Below are positions 7,775-15,636 of a stretch of 64,000 bases of DNA, in pieces; positions within the stretch are counted from its first letter, which is position 1; every line of letters begins with the position of its first letter. Made by a program: the position numbers and the translations under genes. The notes beneath the pieces are model-generated. The model was not told the origin of the DNA. It made no database searches and saw only the letters and a program-made list of their open reading frames with translations. The DNA lies in NCBI RefSeq assembly GCF_014646235.1, contig NZ_BMNB01000003.1:186001-250000 (forward strand), in the 5' to 3' direction. Origin of the DNA: Micromonospora sonchi. GTDB taxonomy: Bacteria; Actinomycetota; Actinomycetes; Mycobacteriales; Micromonosporaceae.

Positions 7775-7941
7775 CCGGCGGCCCGTCTCTGGCTGAGGTT
7801 GTGTCGGCGGCTCGTGTGCTGCTCAACGCGCTCCTGTACCAGCCCGGCCAGACCAGCGACGTGGTGGAAGCCAGCGAGGTGTTGGGGAAGGTCGTCGACC
7901 GTCACGACCGCAGCCAACCGCCCGTCAAGGATCGCCCGTGA
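7771..7941 (+). CDS. Small helical hypothetical protein (56 aa)
   Basis: A short open frame bounded by GTGA overlaps at both ends, which is the main reason to call it. The product begins MTGGPSLAEVVSAARVLLNA and is mostly helical, with a polar tail ending in VKDRP. There is no recognisable motif; the coupling is the only functional hint. Confidence 0.58.
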   Translation: MTGGPSLAEVVSAARVLLNALLYQPGQTSDVVEASEVLGKVVDRHDRSQPPVKDRP

Positions 7942-8246
7942 CTGTGACCCGCCAAGGCAAGACCGGCAGCGGCGGCGGCCCGTGGGTAGAACTCGAAACG
8001 CCGAAACCACCACGCGTCCCCGACCACTACACGTACTGGGCTGAACCGCCACCCGAGTTGTCGGCCCGCTGCGTCTACTGGCTGCGGCAGATCGAACGCG
8101 GCTGGCTGCCCAACAAGTCGATCGGCGGCAAGGGGTACGACTGCACGGCGCAGTGGTTCGGCGTGTACCTGTGGGAGTACCTGAACGTCCTGTACCCGCG
8201 CATCAGCGAGGCGGAGCAGGCGCCTAGGAGGCGGGAAGTCGGATGA
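7938..8246 (+). CDS. Hypothetical protein rich in Trp and Tyr
   Basis: The 102-residue product starts from a GTG overlapping the upstream stop. After a Gly/Pro-rich opening come many aromatic residues (HYTYWAEPP, CVYWLRQIERGW, WFGVYLWEYLNVLYP), suggesting a compact globular core. No known motif is seen. The next start overlaps its stop. Confidence 0.6.
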   Translation: MTVTRQGKTGSGGGPWVELETPKPPRVPDHYTYWAEPPPELSARCVYWLRQIERGWLPNKSIGGKGYDCTAQWFGVYLWEYLNVLYPRISEAEQAPRRREVG

Positions 8247-8494
8247 CGTTGCCGCTGCTGCCGAGTCCTGGCCTGCCGCCCCGCTGGTGTCGGGCATGCC
8301 ACCGGCCGGTGCCGAAAGGGCCGCTGGTTGGTGGGCTCGGCAGCAGTTGCGCACGTGACCACGGCCTCACCCCACCACCGCAGCCGCGCATGCCGAAGGC
8401 CGCGCCGCAGGAAGGGCCGACGCTGCTCGACTGGCAGACGGAATGTCCGAACGGAAACGACATAGAGACAGCGGGTGGCAATGGTCAACAATGA
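8243..8494 (+). CDS. Small zinc-binding hypothetical protein
   Basis: An 83-residue protein with WCRACHRPV near residue 16 and SCARDHG at about 35-41, a CxxC...CxxxH arrangement suited to one zinc ion; the rest is Pro-rich and polar. The ATG overlaps the preceding stop. This is the last gene of the continuous overlap chain before an internal promoter at 8527. Confidence 0.55.
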   Translation: MTLPLLPSPGLPPRWCRACHRPVPKGPLVGGLGSSCARDHGLTPPPQPRMPKAAPQEGPTLLDWQTECPNGNDIETAGGNGQQ

Positions 8495-8526
8495 GCCGGC
8501 CCGCACTATATGCCACACGACTCACG

Positions 8527-8541
8527 TATGATCAAAGGGTG
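8527..8541 (+). promoter_or_regulatory. TATGAT -10 element with leaderless GTG
   Basis: TATGAT (8527-8532) lies six bases before GTG 8539, where no Shine-Dalgarno sequence is present. This spacing places transcription start at or near the start codon, a leaderless arrangement common in actinobacteria. No convincing -35 hexamer is seen. The same -10-to-start geometry appears at the RHH gene at 567. Confidence 0.45.
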
Positions 8542-8796
8542 CCTGCCAGCGAAAACGCCACCATCGCCGCGCTACGGCGGGTCGCCGATCCGGTAGAGCG
8601 GGCAGCCGCCTGCCAAGCGTTCATCACCAACGGGCGGGAGACTTTGCGGCTGGTCATGTTGGAGCGTGACAACGCCATCCGGGTCGCACGGGCGGCAGCA
8701 CATCCGGAGGCGCGCACCATCGACGGGCTCGCCGCCCGTGTCCGGGCCAAGAGGAACGTGATCGTGGACGCACTCCGAAAGCGGGGAAGCAAGTGA
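8539..8796 (+). CDS. Small helical protein, HTH-like
   Basis: The 85-residue product begins at a GTG directly after a -10 element and ends overlapping the next start. The sequence ATIAALRRVADPVERAAACQAF resembles the N-terminal helices of small actinobacterial HTH proteins that carry RRIADP-type motifs; the C-terminal basic helix (GLAARVRAKRNVIVDALRKRG) could contact DNA. A regulatory role is an inference. A longer frame from 8443 exists but overlaps the upstream gene heavily. Confidence 0.55.
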   Translation: MPASENATIAALRRVADPVERAAACQAFITNGRETLRLVMLERDNAIRVARAAAHPEARTIDGLAARVRAKRNVIVDALRKRGSK

Positions 8797-9008
8797 CCGA
8801 GCCCGAAGCGGTAGTCGAGCGGCTTGGTCGATGGTGGTATCTGGTGTACGTCCGGCACGGCGCCAGCCGGTGGGCGCCGAACGGAAACGGCTGGTATGTG
8901 TTCGGAGCCGAACGTGCAGACCGGAAGGCGCGCAAGGTGCTCGCAGCCTACGTGCGCAAGTTGGAGAAGCGGGTGATTCGCACCGAGCAGAAAGGGCTAA
9001 CCTCATGA
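8793..9008 (+). CDS. Small hypothetical protein (71 aa)
   Basis: Starts from a GTG overlapping the upstream stop. It is basic and aromatic with a beta-like core (WWYLVYVRHGASRW, NGWYVFGAERADRKA) followed by an Arg/Lys-rich helix. The fold may be a small alpha-beta nucleic acid-binding domain, but no family is recognised. The stop is overlapped by the DUF6221-like gene. Confidence 0.58.
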   Translation: MTEPEAVVERLGRWWYLVYVRHGASRWAPNGNGWYVFGAERADRKARKVLAAYVRKLEKRVIRTEQKGLTS

Positions 9009-9457
9009 CCGACGAACGGCTGGCTTGGCTTCACGCCCAGATAGACGACGACGAACAGGCAGCGAACGCCGACCACGTCTTGTGGACTGTTGTGTATGGA
9101 AACTATGAGCCAGCGGAGGTGGACAGCCATCACTGGACACGTCCTGACGCCGAGCTGCGCGCCGAAGCGTTGAACACTGAAGGCGATGACGATCGGTGGA
9201 ATACGGCTGCCTGGCGGCTTCCGCCGAACGCGGCGCAGCGTAGCCGGGATGTCGCCGAGGCGGGGGCCAAGCGGCGTGTTCTCGGCCGCCACACCCCGCA
9301 CGCCATGGGTGACTGCCGGGTGCGCACCGCACCACATTGGGATGTTCTGGTCTGCAACCACTGCCACGGCCAGTCGTGGCCTTGCCCGGACGTACAGGAT
9401 CTCATCACGCTGTACGCCGACCGCCCCGGCTATCAGGAGATGTGGGGGCAGCAGTGA
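9005..9457 (+). CDS. DUF6221-like protein
   Basis: The 150-residue protein shows the layout of the actinobacterial DUF6221 family: an N-terminal LAWLHAQIDDDEQ motif, a middle VAEAGAKRRVLGRH helix, a Cys/His site (CNHCHGQSWPC), and a C-terminal LITLYADRPGYQEMW. Family members are common in actinomycete phages and integrated elements; the function is unknown. ATG 9005 overlaps the preceding stop and the next GTG overlaps this one. A diverged relative follows directly. Confidence 0.78.
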   Translation: MTDERLAWLHAQIDDDEQAANADHVLWTVVYGNYEPAEVDSHHWTRPDAELRAEALNTEGDDDRWNTAAWRLPPNAAQRSRDVAEAGAKRRVLGRHTPHAMGDCRVRTAPHWDVLVCNHCHGQSWPCPDVQDLITLYADRPGYQEMWGQQ

Positions 9458-9774
9458 CCCACGAACTGGTGACCTGGCTTGTCGGGGTACTCGACCGCAT
9501 CGAACAGCAGGCACCCGAGGTGCACGCCGCGAGCTGCCCCGCCGTGGACTCGTCAGGCATGTTGTACGCGGTCAGCCTCGACGCATGCTCATGCGGGTGG
9601 CCGCAACGCATACGTACGGACATCGCCGCCAAGCGGAACATCCTCGGGCTAGTCGTCGACAGCGGGCCGGGGTGGCACGACGGTTACACCGAGGCGTATC
9701 GGGACGTTGTTCGCCTGCTCGCCGCGCCGTTCGCCGCCGAGCCCGGTTACCGCGCCGAATGGGGGCCGCAGTGA
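9454..9774 (+). CDS. Diverged DUF6221-like paralogue
   Basis: A 106-residue protein with the same order of elements as its upstream neighbour: LVTWLVGVLDRIEQQ start, a Cys-bearing centre (CSCGWPQ), a helix with AAKRNILGLV, and the family-like ending LLAAPFAAEPGYRAEW. It appears to be a shortened tandem copy that lost the CxxCH site. Coupled by GTGA overlaps at both ends. Function unknown. Confidence 0.62.
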   Translation: MTHELVTWLVGVLDRIEQQAPEVHAASCPAVDSSGMLYAVSLDACSCGWPQRIRTDIAAKRNILGLVVDSGPGWHDGYTEAYRDVVRLLAAPFAAEPGYRAEWGPQ

Positions 9775-10073
9775 CCTGGCCGGCGCTACCCAGCCCGACG
9801 GCCTTTTGGCACCGGCTCACCCACCGGCACAGCGAACAACGTAAGCCCAACGCCGGCACCATCACGCTCTGCGGACAGCGGCTCACCGGCCGCATCTGCT
9901 GCGCCGTGGTTGACGTAGACGGCAAACCTCGCTGGCGCGTACGCCAACCGAGAGCCGAACAGGTTGCCCGCCTAGCCGCCGCAGCCACCGCAGCCGAGCT
10001 ACGCCGGGTCGCGTGGGCCGTCTCCCTGGATATCCCGAAACCGCCTGACGGACAGATATGGAGCCGCCGGTGA
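9771..10073 (+). CDS. Hypothetical protein (100 aa)
   Basis: GTG start overlapping the previous stop. The N-terminus is aromatic and basic (FWHRLTHRHSEQRKPN), followed by a beta-hairpin region with cysteines (ITLCGQRLTGRICCAVVD) and an Ala-rich helix (EQVARLAAAATAAEL). It may be a small DNA-associated protein, but no motif proves this. Overlaps the next gene start. Confidence 0.58.
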   Translation: MTWPALPSPTAFWHRLTHRHSEQRKPNAGTITLCGQRLTGRICCAVVDVDGKPRWRVRQPRAEQVARLAAAATAAELRRVAWAVSLDIPKPPDGQIWSRR

Positions 10074-10906
10074 GCTACATCGCCTTCCACACGGTCGAGC
10101 AGACCGGCTATATCTCCGGCGCCGAACGCGCCCACGTCGACATCCTCGTACGCGACACCGCCGCCCAACACCGGCGCAACCTGTTCGGGCATGACAGCCC
10201 CGAACGGCCGTCGCTGCTGCGCAAAGCCGTCAATTGGCGCACTGACATCCTCGACGGCGACGACTTCGACCAGTGGTCCGACACCGCCATCGCCGTAGAC
10301 GACGGCCAGCTTCACGCCATCCTGCCCGGCGGCCCAACAGCCGAACGCACACTCAGCATCGACCTCAACACGGTCATCACCCACGGAACGCCCGCCGTCC
10401 AATTGGCGGCCCACATCTCCGCGCACTGCGAAGTCCACGCGTTCATCGAGGGCGAAGACCGAGCCTGGTTCGCCGACCAGATCGACGCCGCCGTACAGGC
10501 TGGCGTCCTTCGGCAGGGCATGTCCTGCTACCGGCAGCGCGCCGGCCACCCCAACGGCTGGGCTGAGGTTGCAGAGTTGGCCCGCTCGACGGACAGCGGC
10601 CCCATCGTCATGTCCTACTCGGTGTGCGACTGGTTCCCCAACAAAGACATCGCCGCATGGCCCGACAGCCTGCCCGACCAGGACGAAGACCCTGACGGCT
10701 TCGACGCCGCCGAGCAGTCGTGGATTGCCCTCACCCCGGCCGAGCGGTGGGAGCAGGCCGTGGCCGGGCTACGCCGCAAAGCTGAGACGGCGTGGCTGTT
10801 GCGCATCAGCCCCGACAACCTCGCAGCGGCGGCGTTCGGCACGGAAACCCCGCTCACCTGGCACGACATCGCGGCGGCGTGGCGAGGCCAAACCGTGTCT
10901 GCATAG
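10070..10906 (+). CDS. Hypothetical phage protein (278 aa)
   Basis: The GTG at 10070 is chosen because GGAG lies six bases upstream and the codon overlaps the previous stop; an in-frame ATG at 10058 is an alternative. The protein is acidic and mixed alpha-beta, with a repeated theme of His/Asp-rich strands (ILDGDDFDQWSDTAIAVDDG, HISAHCEVHAFIEGEDRAW) and a helical C-terminus. It has no membrane segment and no clear catalytic motif. It ends the long accessory operon. Not recognised. Confidence 0.65.
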   Translation: MSYIAFHTVEQTGYISGAERAHVDILVRDTAAQHRRNLFGHDSPERPSLLRKAVNWRTDILDGDDFDQWSDTAIAVDDGQLHAILPGGPTAERTLSIDLNTVITHGTPAVQLAAHISAHCEVHAFIEGEDRAWFADQIDAAVQAGVLRQGMSCYRQRAGHPNGWAEVAELARSTDSGPIVMSYSVCDWFPNKDIAAWPDSLPDQDEDPDGFDAAEQSWIALTPAERWEQAVAGLRRKAETAWLLRISPDNLAAAAFGTETPLTWHDIAAAWRGQTVSA

Positions 10907-10908
10907 AC

Positions 10909-10948
10909 GGTGGCGGCCCGATTCCCTCCCCAGGTCCGGACCGCCACC
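10909..10948 (+). terminator. Possible terminator hairpin after the accessory operon
   Basis: GGTGGCGG (10909-10916) pairs with CCGCCACC (10941-10948); within the loop a 10-bp palindrome GGTCCGGACC (10933-10942) offers a competing fold. There is no T tract. The rest of the 109-base gap up to 11016 shows nothing else beyond a G-rich ribosome site. Confidence 0.4.
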
Positions 10949-11015
10949 CACCAGCATCCCACGCAGCCGCCGCGTGGTCACCCCGCCAGACTAACGCCAC
11001 CGGGGGGACCACATC

Positions 11016-11846
11016 ATGCACGACACCACCGACAACGAATGCACGTTGTGCCCGACGTTTCGCTCCAACCTTGACCCGCGCACACCCGACCGCTGGCCTG
11101 TCTGCGAAGGCTGCCGGCTGCGGCTCAGCCGGTTGATCGGCGAACTCCACGACCTGCACGAACGGCTCGCCAACCCCGAACCCGCCGAAGCAGGCCGGCG
11201 CCGCTACCAACGCCTCGACACCCAAGGCCGGGCAGAAACCGTGTGGGCCGACCCGCTCGCCACGATCGGCGGCTCCGGCCCCATCCCCTCCAAACCCGAC
11301 CAGCCCCACGTGTCCGGCACCCCCTCCAAGTCCACGCCCGCCAACCTGGACCACATCGACCTCACCAACGAGGCCCGCATCCCCAACCCCACCCCCCAAG
11401 CCCGCAAGCACCCCTGGGACCAGATCGGGAACCTGTCCGTCGCCACCCGCCTAGACGAAGTGGTACGCGACTGGCGCGACACCCTGTGGCCCGGCCACCA
11501 CCTACCGCCGCCGACCGTCCCCGAACTCGTCATGTGGCTGCGCGCAGGCCACACCCCCGAATACGCCGGCAACCGCGTGGATGAGGCATGCACCGGCCAC
11601 CCGGGCATCGCCGACACCGCCGCCGAACTCCACCAACTACGCGGCACCCTCCGCGCAGCGTTGGGCGAAACCGACCCCCGACCCCGCCACTGGCTCGGCG
11701 TCGACTGCCCCCACTGCCACGAAATCTCCACCATCCAGCAGGCGCCCGGCGACGACTACGCCGAATGCGGCAACTGCGGGCGCATGTACACGGGTGATCA
11801 GATGGCCGAGATCGTGCACGAACAAGCCGCCGCAGCCCGCACATAA
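11016..11846 (+). CDS. Zinc-ribbon protein with two Cys clusters
   Basis: A 276-residue protein with an N-terminal zinc site (CTLC at 9-12 and CEGC at about 30-33) and a C-terminal zinc ribbon (CPHCHEIST, then CGNCGRMYT near 250). The middle is a Pro/Asn-rich linker and a helical block (ATRLDEVVRDWRDTLWPG). Proteins with this N- and C-terminal arrangement occur just upstream of terminase genes in actinobacterial phages, and DNA or RNA binding is likely. It is not a WhiB protein: the four-Cys spacing does not fit. A separate transcription unit is likely, since hairpins flank it. Confidence 0.68.
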   Translation: MHDTTDNECTLCPTFRSNLDPRTPDRWPVCEGCRLRLSRLIGELHDLHERLANPEPAEAGRRRYQRLDTQGRAETVWADPLATIGGSGPIPSKPDQPHVSGTPSKSTPANLDHIDLTNEARIPNPTPQARKHPWDQIGNLSVATRLDEVVRDWRDTLWPGHHLPPPTVPELVMWLRAGHTPEYAGNRVDEACTGHPGIADTAAELHQLRGTLRAALGETDPRPRHWLGVDCPHCHEISTIQQAPGDDYAECGNCGRMYTGDQMAEIVHEQAAAART

Positions 11847-11918
11847 CCCCACCACTTGCCAAAGATCGAACTCCTGTGGGAGCATGCGCGCGAGGACAGC
11901 AGTGTCCCCAAAACCCGA

Positions 11919-11952
11919 CGAAGCCCCCGAGCCCCAGCGGCCGGGGGCTTCG
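11919..11952 (+). terminator. Strong hairpin terminator
   Basis: CGAAGCCCCCG (11919-11929) and CGGGGGCTTCG (11942-11952) form a perfect 11-bp stem with a 12-base loop, between the zinc-ribbon gene and the HTH gene. There is no T tract, which is usual for actinobacterial terminators. Confidence 0.65.
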
Positions 11953-11975
11953 CCCACTCCCCAAGGGGTGCTGCC

Positions 11976-12230
11976 GTGAACCGCGACGCCTACGTGCCCC
12001 GACGGGTAGCCGCAGCCGCAGTTGGTGTCACCACCACCACCTTCAACCACTGGCAAGAACGCGGCTGGGTCACCCCCGACGGACAACGCCGAACGTTGAC
12101 CACCCGGCCCAACAAGCGGCGACGCGGCCATCTCGAATACCTGCTCGGTGACGTGCTCGACGCCGCCAGAGACACGAAGCTGAACCCGCGTAACCCTGGC
12201 CGGCAAACCCGCATCCTCATCACCGTGTAA
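11976..12230 (+). CDS. MerR/excisionase-like helix-turn-helix protein
   Basis: The 84-residue protein has a compact HTH: VPRRVAAAAVGVTTTTFNHW followed by ERGWVTPDG and a basic wing (TTRPNKRRRGHLEYLL), as in MerR-type or excisionase-like domains. It starts at GTG 11976, seven bases after GGGG. Its position just before the terminase suggests either a late-gene regulator or a terminase-associated DNA-binding protein. The frame is open further upstream through the terminator hairpin and that part is not used. Confidence 0.65.
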   Translation: MNRDAYVPRRVAAAAVGVTTTTFNHWQERGWVTPDGQRRTLTTRPNKRRRGHLEYLLGDVLDAARDTKLNPRNPGRQTRILITV

Positions 12231-12252
12231 CTGGGAAGGCGGGTGATTGGTC

Positions 12253-12888
12253 ATGGCAACAGCAGACCAGCCCGCCGAACGTGGCAAACCCAAATGCGGC
12301 GGCAAGCGGCGCGGCGAGGGCGCTGGCAAGTTGTGCACCCGCCCCGCAGGCTGGGGCACCGATCACCCCGGTACAGGCCGGTGCAAGATGCACGGCGGAT
12401 CCACCAAGTCCCACAAGGTGGCTGGACAGAAAGCGCTTGCCGAACAAGCGGTGAAGACGTTCGGCCTGCCGCGTGAGATCGACCCCCGCGACGCCCTGCT
12501 CGAAGAGGTGCACCGCACCGCCGGGGCTGTCGCATGGCTTCACGAGCAGGTGCAGGCGCTCACCCCCGATCAGGTGGTGTGGGGCAAGACCGAAGAAGTC
12601 GACAAGCAGGCCGGCGAGTTCCCCGGCGTCGACACGAAGCATGCGGCTGAGGTCAACGTCTGGGTTCAACTGTGGAGGGCCGAGAGAGCCCACCTCGTGA
12701 AGGTGTGCGAGAAGGCCATCGGGGCCGGGCTGGAAGAACGGCGTGTGCGGCTGGCCGAGCAGCAGGGGGCGATGCTCGCCGGAGTCATCAAAGCCATCCT
12801 CGGGGACCTGGACCTGTCGCCCGAGCAGCAGACGAAGGCCGCAACGGTGGTGCCATTCAGACTTCGAGCAGTAGCCACCGCAGGGTAA
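12253..12888 (+). CDS. terS: Terminase small subunit-like protein
   Basis: A 211-residue protein directly upstream of the large terminase. It opens with a Cys/His site typical of actinophage small terminases: KCGGKRRG, LCTRPAGWGTDHPGTG, CKMHGGSTKSH, followed by long charged helices (AVAWLHEQVQALTPDQ, RAERAHLVKVCEKAI) suited to oligomerisation. Small terminases recognise phage DNA and recruit the packaging motor. ATG 12253 is nine bases after GGCGGG. Assignment rests on this motif and on position. Confidence 0.8.
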   Translation: MATADQPAERGKPKCGGKRRGEGAGKLCTRPAGWGTDHPGTGRCKMHGGSTKSHKVAGQKALAEQAVKTFGLPREIDPRDALLEEVHRTAGAVAWLHEQVQALTPDQVVWGKTEEVDKQAGEFPGVDTKHAAEVNVWVQLWRAERAHLVKVCEKAIGAGLEERRVRLAEQQGAMLAGVIKAILGDLDLSPEQQTKAATVVPFRLRAVATAG

Positions 12889-12911
12889 GATCGAGGTACA
12901 ACGAAATAGGA

Positions 12912-12940
12912 CCCCGGCGGGTGCGGGAACACCCCCGGGG
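12912..12940 (+). terminator. GC-rich hairpin between terminase genes
   Basis: CCCCGGCGGGTG (12912-12923) pairs with CACCCCCGGGG (12930-12940) with one bulged C and a six-base loop. It lies just after the small terminase gene. It may attenuate rather than end transcription, since the large terminase follows with no other promoter seen. Confidence 0.45.
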
Positions 12941-12964
12941 CATGGCCGACTGGTAGGAGTCGAC

Positions 12965-13060
12965 ATGGCCAATGTTATGCCCGCGACCACAGGTCGGGCT
13001 GCACCGCCCCGCCCCTGCGCGAGAGGCGCCGTCGCGCGCAACCGCAGGAGGTGCGCGTGA
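12965..13060 (+). CDS. Short coupled ORF before the large terminase (31 aa)
   Basis: ATG 12965 sits five bases after GGAG, and the stop overlaps the terminase GTG (GTGA at 13057-13060). The product is short and basic, ending in ARNRRRCA. It could be a leader that couples terminase translation rather than a functional protein. Unknown. Confidence 0.4.
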   Translation: MANVMPATTGRAAPPRPCARGAVARNRRRCA

Positions 13061-15636
13061 CCAGCCTCTACAGCACCAGCCTTTCTCCCTGGGAAGCCGC
13101 AGCCCGACTGTTCGAGCCGACGCCCGTCTCCCCCTACCTCCACGACCCTGTCGGCTGGTGCCAAAACCGGCTCGGCGAGTTCTTGTGGAGCAAGCAACGG
13201 GAGATCGCCGAATCTGTCAGGGATAACCGGCGTACGGCTGTCAAGAGTTGCCACAATGCCGGGAAAGGGCTGCCACTCGATACGCCCCTTCCCACCCCAA
13301 CCGGCTGGACGACGATGGGCGAGGTTCAGCCCGGCGACGAACTGCTGGACGAGAATGGGCAGCCCTGCAAGGTTGAGGCGGTCACGCCCGTCTGGAACGA
13401 ACCCTGCTACCGGGTTCGGTTTTCCAACGGCGAGGAGATCGTCACCGACGCCGGGCACCTGTGGTCCACGATCCGCCTAGACGAGCGCCACGCGCTGAGG
13501 GAACGGCGGCGGCAACGCGGCCTGGCAGCCCCGTCCGACTGGCGCGAGCACTGGACTCTCGCCAAGACCATGTCAACCCCGGAGATCGCGGCGACACTCC
13601 GAACCGGCATCGGCCAACTTCGCCACGCTATACCGGTCTGCCGGCCACTCGATCTCCCCGAGGTTAATCTTCCAGTCCACCCGTATGTCCTCGGCGCCTG
13701 GCTTGGCGACGGCACATCGATCCAACCAGAGATCGCGTGCGACGAACCTGACCGGGAGATCGTTGACCGGATCGCCGCGCTCGGCGAAAACGTGCGCAAG
13801 ACCGCGAGCCGGATCAACTGGTCGATGGCTGGTGAGGTTCCCGATCGGCCGCTGCTTCGGCATCGGCTCCGCGACTTGGGTGTGCTCGGGAACAAGCACA
13901 TCCCGATGGTCTACCTTCGGGCATCGCTTGAACAGCGGATCGAACTGCTACGCGGGATCATGGACACCGACGGCTTCAACAGCCGCAACAGCGTCGGTGC
14001 GGACTTTTGCTCGGAGCGTCTTGCTAACGACCTTGCCGAGTTGGTGCGGTCGCTCGGGTGCATCGTGCATGTCAACCCGGGCAGGGCCACGTGCAACGGC
14101 GCGGACGCCGGCACCCGGTATCGGCTGATGTGGCGGTCACCGTTCAACCCGTTCCACCTCGCGCGCAAGCGTGCGGCGTGGGTAGCGGACAACGTCAGCC
14201 GCCGGACGATCCGAACCATTGCCAGCGTTGAGCCGGTTGACTCGGTGCCGACGAAGTGCATCCAGGTGTCGTCGCCGAGCGCGCTGTACCTCGCAACAGA
14301 ACACTTCATTCCGACGCACAACAGCTGGATTGCCTCCCGGATAGCCGCGTGGTGGCTCGACACCCACCCGCCCGGTGAGGCATTCGTTGTCTCCACGGCG
14401 CCCACCTACAAGCAGGTGCACGCGATCCTGTGGGAAGAGATCCGCGCCGCCGCGAAGAAGGCCGCGAGCCGTGGCGAGCCGCTACCGGGCCGGGTGTTGC
14501 AGTCGGATGAGTGGAAGCTTGACGACGGAACCCTGATCGGCTTCGGACGCAAGCCGGCCGACACGGACGAGCACGGGTTTCAGGGCATTCACCGCCGCTA
14601 CGTGCTGGTCATCTTGGATGAGGCGTGCGGCATCCCTGCCCAGTTGTGGACCGCCGTGGAGGCGATCACCACCAACGCGGACTGCCGCATCCTCGCCGTC
14701 GGCAACCCCGACGATCCGGCCACCGAGTTCCATCAGGTGTGCAAGCCCGGATCCGGGTGGAACGTCATCCGCATCTCCGGCCTCGAAACGCCGAACATGA
14801 CGGCCGAGCGGATCGCCGCAGAACCCGGCCTAGCGGAACTGTTCGACAAGTTGGACCTCGGTCCGTCGACCGAGTTTGTGCCCGACGGTCTGCGTCCGCT
14901 GATGCTTGACGCCGGCTGGGTGGCGGACAAGATTCGCCGGTGGGGTGTCGAGTCACCCAGGTTCACTTCCAAGGTGCTCGGCGAGTTCCCCGACATCGGC
15001 GAGGACGTGCTGATCCCGCCGTCGTGGATCCGCGCCGCGCAGGAACGCGCGTGTGAGCCTGGCCCCCGGTCGATTCTCGGCGTGGACGTGGCCCGGTTCG
15101 GATCCGACCGCACCATCTTGTGTTTGCGGCGCGGTCCGGTCGCGCGGATCATCGGGGACTACTCGAAGCAGTCCACCACCGAGACAACCGGTTGCGCCGT
15201 CCGCGCCATCGCCGAGCATGGCGTGAACGAGACGCGGGTAGACGGTGTCGGTGTCGGCGGCGGCGTTGTCGACCAGCTTGTGGAAGCCGGCCACGACGTA
15301 ATCGACATGCAGGCTGGTGCCGCCGCGAATGACCGGGATGCGTTCGCTAACGCGCGAGCCGAGTGGTCGTGGGCAATCCGCCAGTTGTTCGAGGACGGGG
15401 ATATCGACCTCGATCCGGACGATGACGAGCTTGCCGCACAGTTGGGGGCGATCAAGTACCGGTACACAGCGCGCGGGCAGGTGCAGATCGAGTCGAAGGA
15501 CGAGATGCGTAAGCGCGGCCTGCCGTCGCCGGACCGGGCGGATGCGCTGATCCTGACGGGGGCGCCCTCGCCGCCGTTGACGGAAGACGTGTACGAGGAC
15601 GCCGACGACGCCGATTTCAGCATCTCGCTGGTGTGA
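13057..15636 (+). CDS. terL: Terminase large subunit, interrupted by an intein
   Basis: The 859-residue precursor would splice to about 507 residues. Extein motifs: the Walker A SCHNAGK-S is split exactly between Lys70 and Ser423 by the intein; Walker B is YVLVILDEACG, the coupling motif AVGNPDDP; the C-terminal RNase H-like nuclease shows GVDVARFGSDRT and the late SPDRADAL. The protein is the ATP-driven packaging motor and nuclease of the tailed phage. The GTG at 13057 is chosen because AGGAGG ends five bases upstream and the codon overlaps the small ORF stop; GTG 13051 is an alternative. Without splicing the ATPase should be dead, so head filling depends on the intein. Confidence 0.93.
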   Translation: MTSLYSTSLSPWEAAARLFEPTPVSPYLHDPVGWCQNRLGEFLWSKQREIAESVRDNRRTAVKSCHNAGKGLPLDTPLPTPTGWTTMGEVQPGDELLDENGQPCKVEAVTPVWNEPCYRVRFSNGEEIVTDAGHLWSTIRLDERHALRERRRQRGLAAPSDWREHWTLAKTMSTPEIAATLRTGIGQLRHAIPVCRPLDLPEVNLPVHPYVLGAWLGDGTSIQPEIACDEPDREIVDRIAALGENVRKTASRINWSMAGEVPDRPLLRHRLRDLGVLGNKHIPMVYLRASLEQRIELLRGIMDTDGFNSRNSVGADFCSERLANDLAELVRSLGCIVHVNPGRATCNGADAGTRYRLMWRSPFNPFHLARKRAAWVADNVSRRTIRTIASVEPVDSVPTKCIQVSSPSALYLATEHFIPTHNSWIASRIAAWWLDTHPPGEAFVVSTAPTYKQVHAILWEEIRAAAKKAASRGEPLPGRVLQSDEWKLDDGTLIGFGRKPADTDEHGFQGIHRRYVLVILDEACGIPAQLWTAVEAITTNADCRILAVGNPDDPATEFHQVCKPGSGWNVIRISGLETPNMTAERIAAEPGLAELFDKLDLGPSTEFVPDGLRPLMLDAGWVADKIRRWGVESPRFTSKVLGEFPDIGEDVLIPPSWIRAAQERACEPGPRSILGVDVARFGSDRTILCLRRGPVARIIGDYSKQSTTETTGCAVRAIAEHGVNETRVDGVGVGGGVVDQLVEAGHDVIDMQAGAAANDRDAFANARAEWSWAIRQLFEDGDIDLDPDDDELAAQLGAIKYRYTARGQVQIESKDEMRKRGLPSPDRADALILTGAPSPPLTEDVYEDADDADFSISLV
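13267..14322 (+). mobile_element. Intein with LAGLIDADG endonuclease and class 3-type features
   Basis: Intein residues 71-422 of the precursor (352 aa). Block A reads LPLDTPLPTPTGWTTMGEV, but the first residue is Gly71 rather than Cys or Ser. Block B is TDAGHLW with Trp136, block F has Cys401 in TKCIQV, and block G ends IPTHN before Ser423 with Thr420. This Trp-Cys-Thr set together with a non-nucleophilic first residue is the signature of class 3 inteins, which start splicing from the block F Cys. Two LAGLIDADG-type motifs (LGAWLGDG at about 212-219 and LLRGIMDTDG at 298-306) mark a homing endonuclease. The residues are seen directly; the class follows known intein families. Confidence 0.9.

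Noticed and set aside
11016..11846. WhiB-type iron-sulfur regulator
   Set aside because: The four-Cys spacing of WhiB and its GVWGG-type turn are absent; the protein has two separate CxxC ribbon halves.
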